A stretch of DNA of 64,000 nucleotides from Trichoderma breve. Taxonomy: Eukaryota > Ascomycota > Sordariomycetes > Hypocreales > Hypocreaceae. The DNA lies in contig NC_079233.1 of the NCBI RefSeq assembly GCF_028502605.1, positions 3,720,001 through 3,784,000 on the forward strand, read 5' to 3'. Below the pieces are notes generated by a model that saw nothing but the letters and a program-made list of their open reading frames with translations, was not told where the DNA came from and did no database searches. Made by a program: the position numbers and the translations under genes. This document shows, piece by piece, positions 57,036 to 64,000 of the stretch (positions are counted from its first letter, which is position 1; each line of letters opens with the position of its first letter).

Positions 57036-58530
57036 TGTGAAGGAGTGTGTTTTGGGTATTAGAAAGACTGTGACGGAATCGACCGAGAATCACTGCAGGA
57101 CTCTTGGGACGAATTGACAGAGTATGAAGAAGATGTACTTTAATAGAAAGGTTGGAGTTGGCGCGGCCAGCTGGTGAAATTGTGGCCCCAGCAGCCAGAG
57201 TTAAGGCCACATTCACAGAAATGCAACAGCGGCGGCCGAACATTTCTCCGTTACGTTACCCCAGAAAACACTCACCCACCACTTTAGCGCGCGCAGTCTA
57301 TCGAATTCCATTCCAGCATTTGGATGTTTGTATTATGGAGACTTATAAGGTAAGGTACAGACAATACACGAAATATGAAGCAGACAGATGCGCTTGCAGA
57401 CCAGCTGAAAGCCCGACAAAAAGAAAGTAAAAAGAATCAAAAATACAAGTACACTGCAGGCAGCCGTGGCATTCAATCAGCAATAAAAAAAAAGAAAGAA
57501 AGAAAAATGAAGCAAAAGCCGGACAACCTATCGCCAAGTAGCCAAATAAACCCAACGCAACGCTCCCCGATCAACATACATTCTGAGTATCTCACATTGA
57601 TTCATTACTAAGGCCATAGAGGCTCGGGGTATTTTTACAATTTGGGGGAGACTATGTATAACGGAGGCCCTCAGCAACCTCCAAAACCTTCGCTAATCAT
57701 GTTCGCCTCCATCTCAACAGACTCCGCATCACTCGCTGCCATCCTTCAAACCCTGCTTGCAGGCTCGCTGCGTGGTATGTGTATAGTTCAAAAACAATGC
57801 AAGACAGCAAAAAAAAAAACAAAGATGAAGAAGAAGAGAAAAAAAAAACACAAAGGGAATCACAGAAAGAGGGCGAAGAAAAAAAGAAGAAGAGGGAAGA
57901 AGTAAAAAGAGAAGATAGAGACAGAGAGAGAGAGACAGAGAGAGAGAGAGAAAGGTGCCAAGCTTGCCAGAGAAAAATTACAGCACAAACAGCCCAGATA
58001 TTGCCAACAGTCTGTTTAAACACGCTCGATATAGGAGACGTATCCACAGGAAGCCCACCGCGGGCTCCAATTCCCATTGCCCACGTAGTGAAGATCCGAG
58101 AATTGACCCCTAATCTATAGGAAAGAATGACCTGCTCTTATCCCAAGACGATGTTTCGAGCCTCCTCCCCTTTTTGGTTTTGATTTCTTGGAGCGTTTCC
58201 GTCTTTCTTGTTCTTCAAGTCGTTTAGATGCGATTGCGGCGTCAGTTGGAAGATCTTTCTGGTCAACTCAAACCCCTAGCCGACTTTTCACCCCTTGCTC
58301 GGTCTTTTGTTGACTGAGAATAAAAAAGGAAAATTTCCGCAGGCTGAGGAGCTGCGTTCCATAGATCAAGGCTGATTATATAAGATTAGACTGTACATCT
58401 ACACCCGGAAACGAAGAGATTTCAACCAAACGCCTCCCGCTATGACGGCAATGCTGCAGATCGGGCTGTTGAATTTTTGCTGAAAAGGGAAAATAAAAGA
58501 GACTGAAGGAAATTTTTGGTGTGTGGTATC
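57036..58530. other. Intergenic region with an A/G-rich low-complexity block
   Basis: No gene is supported in 1.5 kb. The SEC61 beta promoter should lie at the left. A long purine-rich stretch at 57807-57955 is annotated separately. Open frames across it (such as 57642-57905 and 57779-58120) are Lys/Arg/Glu repeats caused by base composition. Confidence 0.5.
57807..57955 (+). repeat. Purine-rich low-complexity tract
   Basis: About 150 bases are nearly all A and G on the plus strand, starting with A runs and ending with GA and GAGACAGA repeats. It has no coding periodicity. Such polypurine blocks arise by slippage and may form triplex DNA. Confidence 0.8.
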
Positions 58531-60148
58531 TCAGAGAGTGACATCAAGAACCAGGCTGACGTCGGCAACGTTGGGGCCAGCGAGGTCTTCAAGGACGGGT
58601 ATAAGGTCGAGCAGCTCGTTGTCATGCGCGTCGGAAAACCAGCTGCTGATTGGAACAGCGTGCTGGGGGTGGAATATGTAGGAGGTTGGCGAGTTGTCGA
58701 TGATGATGGTGTCCTTCAAATCTCGCCCAACTTGTGAAAGGTCCTTGACATAGTTTCCTTGGTGGTTGTAGCAGCTCTCTCGGAATAGACGATGATGAAC
58801 AACATTGTGTATATCTAATTGGTCTAGCAGAGGATCGCCATACTGTTCACACACGTATACGTTAGCACAGTCATTTTCCACTGAAGAAGCTCTGCTTACC
58901 TTTGAGACTGATGCCGTAAAGACCACTACTTCGTAAAGTTCTCCAACTCTCTTCATAAACTCGTCTACACCAGGTCGCTTAATGACATACACGTTATGAT
59001 AATTGCCTTCAATTTCAACCGGTATTGTGAAGTCCGCTTGATGAAGAATCTGGCACTTTGGTTAGCTTTCCGATTCTTTCTTCTTCTAGTATTAACCGGC
59101 TCGAAATTGGAGAACAAACCTTGAATGAACTGTGGACCAAGGTTTCATCGAGGTCCAAAACTAGACATTTTCTTCCTTTGAGTTCAGGGGTAATGGGGGG
59201 TAATAGCCATTTTTGAGGCTCTGGTGCTGAAGGGCCCTCATCTGTGAGAGGAAGCGCCGTAGTCACTAGGGGACTTGGGCCAGGGCCAGGCGGAGGAGGA
59301 GGGAGCGCGACTTCGTGAGCCTCTTGTCGTACTACCTCAGGCTGCACTTCATGGGCCTCTTCCACCGCAGGCACATCTCGCATCTCCACGTCGTCAACTA
59401 CCTCTTCAATTTCTCGAACCTCCTCGTTCGGTTCAGGCAGAGGGCTCGGAGGGTCGACTGTAACGGCGGGGGCGACATGTTTCGCTTCCTGGGTCGTTTG
59501 TTCCTCCAACTTGGTCTGGTCCTGAGCGCTGCTCGACGAGATACCATGGTCCTTGCCCTGGGGTGCGGTGGTTGCCGGAACGGGGGGCTTTTCGTTGCTC
59601 TGCTTCGCCGGCGTCTGGTCTTGAGGCGTGTGTGTTCTTGACTTGGCTGTTGTCGGTCGAGGGGGCAATTTATCCAGTTTGTGAATCCCCTGAGGCGAGT
59701 CGACGGCGTTCGCCGAGTCGGGCACGACGCAGCATCCTAACAGAGCCAGGAACCCACTGCTCTTCTTCCTCTTTCGTTTCTGCTCGCTTGCGGACGGAGA
59801 GCTGGGCTGGGAAATGTCGGCTGTGCGAGCAGGTTCAGCCTCGCCACTGGAGCTGCCGTTTCGCTGTCTATCCAAAAAGCTGCCCTTGGATTCTCTGGAC
59901 CTGCTGCCGATACTGCTTCGTGGATCGGTGATGGTAGCCCCGCTCAAGCCAGTCGTAGTCGGCGAAGATTGGTTCCGCTGCTGAGATGACGATCGCGACG
60001 GCACCTTGAGGAGCCCTCGGCCCTTACTGGAGCTCTCCCCATCCTCCGGCAACAGCATATCCTTCTCCTTGCCGGACCCGGAACTAAGCGGGATATTGTC
60101 CTGCTTAAAGTCGACGACCGCGGTCGTTGCCACGGCTGTTTCGGACAT
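58531..60148 (-). CDS. PSR1: NIF/FCP1-domain phosphatase, Psr1-like
   Basis: HAD-type protein serine phosphatase of the NIF/SCP family, closest in layout to yeast Psr1/Psr2 (plasma-membrane stress regulators). Minus-strand exons 60148-59120, 59049-58900 and 58842-58531 give 496 residues. The first ~320 residues are disordered and Ser/Pro/Glu-rich, with a short cysteine pair, ALLGCCVV, that could be lipidated. The catalytic motif [10 protein letters not shown] begins at D332, with D334 as the second aspartate. [37 protein letters not shown] and [26 protein letters not shown] are the remaining conserved blocks, ending at [11 protein letters not shown]. Both introns (70 and 57 bases) are phase 0. 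SCP-type phosphatases acting on RNA polymerase II are the main alternative; the long N-terminus and family tail favour Psr-like. Confidence 0.9.
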
Positions 60149-63100
60149 TGTGAATTGTCGCTATGTTGAGCCAGTCAGCTTTTTTCCCCCGTTCAACAAA
60201 GAAGCAAGACGCGACGTCACAGTGCGTCTGAAGATATAAGCTTAGTCGGAAGCTTCCAAGCTCGGTTGGGCTGCAACCAAAATGCGATGCTGGTCGGTAT
60301 GGCCGGGCGACGGTATTGGGAAGGCATCGCGGATGAACAACGCCAAAGCACTCGCTCCCCGTCATTAAAAACACATGCCTCCCAACCGGGCAACAAAGAG
60401 GCTCCCCATGAACAAATTGTGGACAGGACGAAGTAAAATTGCGCGCGGCTTTAGCGCAGCTGCTAAATGCATCTTGCACGTACCTCAAAAACACTCAGAC
60501 AGCTGAGCTGGCTTGAATTTCCAAGCTTCCAACGCAATCAAAAAGGAAAAAAGGAAGGAAAAAGAAAAGAAGAAGACTGAAAATAAAAGAGAGAAAAGAA
60601 TGTCAGCCCACAAGGGGCGTTTGGCAGCGACCGTGCCGTTCGTTGCTCCGAATGCCCTTTTGCAACCAAAAATTACCGGGGGTTGGCGAGGAGCTGAGAC
60701 GCGCCCGACAGACAGAACTGGAGATTTAGGGAGTTCGACGATGGGCGCCCGTGCTCTTTTTGGTCGCAAGTTCGGGCAGAGAGGAAGGCGAAGGCGAGGA
60801 AGCGGCCGTGACGCCAAATAGTCGTGGCAGCGATGCGTGGCAGCAAACAGCCGGTGTCAGCGCCGAGGCAGTTGGTGAGGGCGATTCTGTCGCGATCAGG
60901 AGGACGATGCAGAGGCGAGGCGACGACGGCAACGACGTACCGGCCGAAGAAAGGTGAGGGCTCAAGCGAGATGATTGCCTTTAAACGTGATGGTTTGGCT
61001 GAGCCAGGTCGGGGATGGTCCGGCGTGCAGGGACGGCTGGGGGAGTTTTTTGGGGGGGTTAAGGTGTGGGTGGAGTGCTTGTCGAGATTAGCCAACGGCT
61101 CTAGCGACCTGCTGGGCGTTAGTGGGGGAACAAGCAAGGACGGTGCGCGGATGGCTGCTGGCACTGTCGCATTGCTGTGATATCGCAAGCTCAGTGGGCT
61201 GCCAGCTCTGACCAGGTACTGTGTCTTGTGTTGTTTAGCGTCGTCCCATGCCCACGCACAGTGGCGATAACAGTACCGCTCACCGTGGCCACTGTTAAGC
61301 CAGTAAATCGCGAGCGCATGGCGCCCTGTCCCAATCTCCGCTAATGGCGGCCGCCAAGTTCTCATCTTACCGTCCAACGCTGCAATTGTGGGCTTCTCAG
61401 TCTTCCTCTTTAGGAGAAGCGTGGCTACGGCCGGCGCTCTGCACGGCGGCCCGCTCACACGCTGCGACAGGGCAAATTGTCGCTGGCTCGAGGTCTTTTG
61501 GGCTTGGGCTGTGCTTCCATTCCCTGCCACTGCCTGCCAGTCGAGGCCATTCGCCGGGGAGAGCCAGCCAGACCCAGCGCAAGACAGGACAAGACAGGGC
61601 TCCTCTACGAGCCTCAATATACCGACAACCCATCCATAGGCATTGGATGCTACAATACGAAAATGTACGAGGCACGGAGTGTAGGATGCCACCTACGGCG
61701 CGCGTACCGAATACGTACGAGTACCGCAGATGAGCTGAGAGCTTCACGGCATGTTCGCAGGCGCCAAATCCATCCATGGCCTCTCGTTAGGCTGCCCCAT
61801 GGCGTGGTCCGTCGGTGGGTCAAGATCTCTCTGCTGCTGGGCCCCCGAGCTCCTACTGGCCACTGCCGTCAAGCAAATCACGGCTCTGGAGCTGAAACTG
61901 GAGCAGACAAAAGGGAACATCGAAGGGGGGGAAGGAAAAAAAAAAGGGACGAGCCTCTCCCCCAGAAACCTGGGCGCGCCATCCCCCCTCTCGCTGTGCG
62001 TGCCGAGTGAAGAGCCCCGACATGGGCTTCGTGATTGGCCGTGTTGGCGCCCAGGCTTCAAATCGTTCACATTGTACCCAGTCGCAGCACTAGCCTACCC
62101 GCTGTGCGAGTCGTCGTTGGAGCAAAATGGCGTCGAGGCCCTCGGTGAATGAAGCGTGCGTCGCTTCGTATTGGCGGCATGCATGCTCCCAGGACATGGA
62201 AGCATCAGGCCTGGTCCCCCGGACGCTGGCTCTGATTACGGAGCAGCCACGCATAAACGGGAATGGATACCTATTCATGTACGGACATGTACGGCATCGG
62301 ATGGAGTCTGTTTGATTGGCATGCCCGGCAAGTCGTCACACATGCTGCGGCCGTGCATGTGGCCAGCTGTTCGCGCAAAATGCCTGGCCCGCCTTGTATC
62401 CCCGGGCGCATTGTTTCCCGGCTTCGTCCTACCTGGTCAGTACTTCCATGTTACTACGGTATGGGACAAGCAGGCATTCGCGGCATCAGCTCTCTGGTGG
62501 CTGCAGATTTGCCGTTGCACAGAGGAATCAATCCAATGGATCCAATGCATGATCCTGTCCTCATCTACCTGGTACCTAGCTAGTGCCTTAGGATCACCTC
62601 CGTCACATCTGCTAGTCGTAGCGGTATCCAGTGTCCAGTAGCATTATGGAGCTTTTCCAGGGCTTGCAAATTTGGCTATCGATGGCTCTCGCAAGATTAG
62701 GTGCCTGAGCCTCCTGGACAAGCTTTGTGCTAATTTCTAATTTTAGGCCCCCCGAGTTTGTCGGTCTGTCTGCAGGGTAGGTGGTTGTCGACAAGGGAAG
62801 AATCAATGAGAACAAGATCAGTCGTGCATATTACTTGCTAGGTCCCTGGTATATACGGCTCAGTGGAGTATTATTTTTCGTTTTCTATTTTACATAGATA
62901 TTTTTATATGTTGACATATACGAGCAGATCTTGCAACCAGTTTAGGCGCGTGGGGGTGATTGCATCTTAAAGAGATGATGTCGGTAGATTTGGCAATTTC
63001 CACGCCACATGTGCCCATTCAAAGCAAGCGCTTCCCCTTCTCGAGATACATGGCGCCACGGCAAACAAAATTAAGCAATATGAACAAGGCGTAAAAACTG

Positions 63101-63595
63101 GAGTCATACCCGTATACTACAACGCACACGTGCCGCAACAGCGTGGCTTCAGCAGTATTTTGGCTGTATCTACAAAGTATCAGCATCTGGCACAATTCTC
63201 CGGAGACCGGATCTGGATGAAGATTAGGATTGTGGGGCCGCTTGTGGCTATTCCAGTACAAGCGCATTCGGAGCTTCTCACAAACAAATTTGGATTTTTA
63301 CACAACAGTCATCCGGGCAGCAAAGCCTAAGTAGCCTCAACCTTGAGAGCCACACATACGCAAAAGCCAAAACAAAGGATGGAAAAAAAGCCTTGCCGTT
63401 TGATTTGAAGAGATCAGAAAAGAGGTCCAGATACGATGGGCTGACGCTTTTATTGTCTTATATACCGCCTCAGCCTTCACCCGCTTTACCATGTAATCAT
63501 CATTTCAGCGCTGAAAATTCATCGCATCATCACATCACCCACCCGACTACCACTAAATCCTCTATATAAGAATTTGATACTTGATTTATATCACA
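60149..63595. other. 3.4-kb gap with no recognised gene
   Basis: The region from 60149 to about 62000 is GC-rich and holds long open frames on both strands, including 339 codons on the minus strand at 60673-61692, but these have no domain and overlap each other, as expected in GC-rich non-coding DNA. An A/G-rich stretch occurs at 60535-60600. From about 62800 the sequence becomes AT-rich toward the F-box-like gene. A CATGTACGG unit is repeated at 62277-62293. Confidence 0.5.
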
Positions 63596-64000
63596 ATGTC
63601 GAGGTGGAGCCGTCTTCCGGAGGAGATGAGACTCCAGGTGCTGGAGACTCTGGCACAGGATCCTCGTCACAATGTCGTCGATGGCACATACGGCCTGACC
63701 AACTACGTCCTTGTCTGCAGGGCATGGCAGAAAATCTTTGAAAAGGCCAATTTCCGGCGCCTAGTTCTATCCCAAGCCGACCTGGATGCCCTGGAAAAGA
63801 TCCCAAAACGGTGCAAACCCTATGTTAGACACATATGTCTTCGTATCGAGATCAATGAATACCGCCCTTGGGGTAATTCCCCGCAGGTGATAAGGCCGGA
63901 AAGGATGGAAGATATAGCAGCAAACAACGACATCATTGAATTGGTCGTTGGAAACCTTTTTCGCGTGCTCAAGTCTTGGGAGAAGGAGCTTCAGAAGGTC
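63596..64000 (+). CDS. F-box-like protein, partial (cut by the window edge)
   Basis: First 135 codons of a gene that continues beyond the window. The start MSRWSRLPEEMRLQVLETLAQD is a typical fungal F-box opening (LPxEMxxxVL), and the domain continues into LTNYVLVCRAWQKIFEKANFRRLVLSQADLDAL, as in the fungal F-box proteins that carry a long C-terminal region of unknown structure. RHICLRIEINEY near 82 is the second block common in that group. If functional it would recruit substrates to an SCF ubiquitin ligase through Skp1. The ATG is in TCACAATGTCG after an AT-rich leader. The remainder of the protein and its stop are not visible, so no length can be stated. Confidence 0.8.
   Translation, partial: MSRWSRLPEEMRLQVLETLAQDPRHNVVDGTYGLTNYVLVCRAWQKIFEKANFRRLVLSQADLDALEKIPKRCKPYVRHICLRIEINEYRPWGNSPQVIRPERMEDIAANNDIIELVVGNLFRVLKSWEKELQKV

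Noticed and set aside
57642..58120. Lys/Arg/Glu-rich open frames over the purine tract
   Set aside because: Produced by the A/G composition; no start context, family features or splice support.
60673..61692. 339-codon open frame on the minus strand
   Set aside because: No recognisable domain, no conserved hydrophobic pattern, and it overlaps equally long frames on both strands in GC-rich DNA.
1..64000. tRNA genes, rRNA, CRISPR arrays, transposon ends
   Set aside because: By eye I found no B-box-like tRNA signature in a cloverleaf context, no rRNA-like sequence, no regularly spaced repeats, and no terminal repeats flanking a transposase-like frame. A tRNAscan or repeat search was not possible.

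Overview
This window is nuclear DNA from a filamentous ascomycete, most likely a Sordariomycete of the order Hypocreales (a Trichoderma-like genome is my best guess; this is inference from protein style, short introns and intergenic texture). Nearly every gene is a eukaryotic protein gene broken by introns of about 55-110 bases with GTRNGY-type donors and YAG acceptors. CT-rich tracts precede several starts, and the products (Chk1, Mediator Med8, RNase P Rpp1, Sec61 beta, COP9 subunit 7) are eukaryotic. I see no rRNA, tRNA, CRISPR array or transposon.

Layout: 0-8 kb is gene-dense, with CHK1 (-), a UBE2C/Ubc11-type E2 (+), ribosomal protein eL31 (-), a Rax1-like RGS/membrane protein (+) and COP9 subunit 7 (-). 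8-26 kb holds a large Cu-transporting P-type ATPase (+), a membrane-anchored PLOD-like glycosyltransferase (-), a GrpB-fold protein (+), a nucleotide-sugar-transporter-like protein (+) and an Rmd1/DUF155 membrane protein (-), separated by long gaps. 26-43 kb holds an IQGAP (+), a choline-sulfatase-like sulfatase (+), Med8 (+), a DUF7730-like protein (+) and a four-exon GFA-fold zinc protein (+). 43-50 kb holds a DUF1295 reductase-like gene that appears broken (-), a secreted Pro/Ser/Thr-rich wall-type protein (+), Rpp1 (-) and a small zinc-ribbon protein (+). 50-64 kb holds a six-exon sterol-glucosyltransferase-like gene (-), Sec61 beta (-), a Psr1/NIF-type phosphatase (-), a 3.4-kb gap and the start of an F-box-like gene that runs off the right edge.

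The genes do not form a pathway or cluster. Themes that recur are cell-cycle and cytokinesis control (Chk1, the APC/C-type E2, IQGAP, Rax1), ubiquitin-linked functions (E2, CSN7, F-box, ubiquitin-interacting-motif-like repeats on the glucosyltransferase) and the secretory pathway (Cu-ATPase, sugar transporter, Sec61 beta, PLOD-like enzyme).

The points most worth a second look are: the glucosyltransferase with a VPS13-like glycine-rich segment and six UIM-like cores in its C-terminal tail; the DUF1295 gene with both a frameshift and an in-frame stop; and two unrelated genes (CHK1, SEC61 beta) whose start codon appears to stand alone before an intron. Exon boundaries were worked out by hand from reading frame, splice consensus and family conservation; no transcript data were available.
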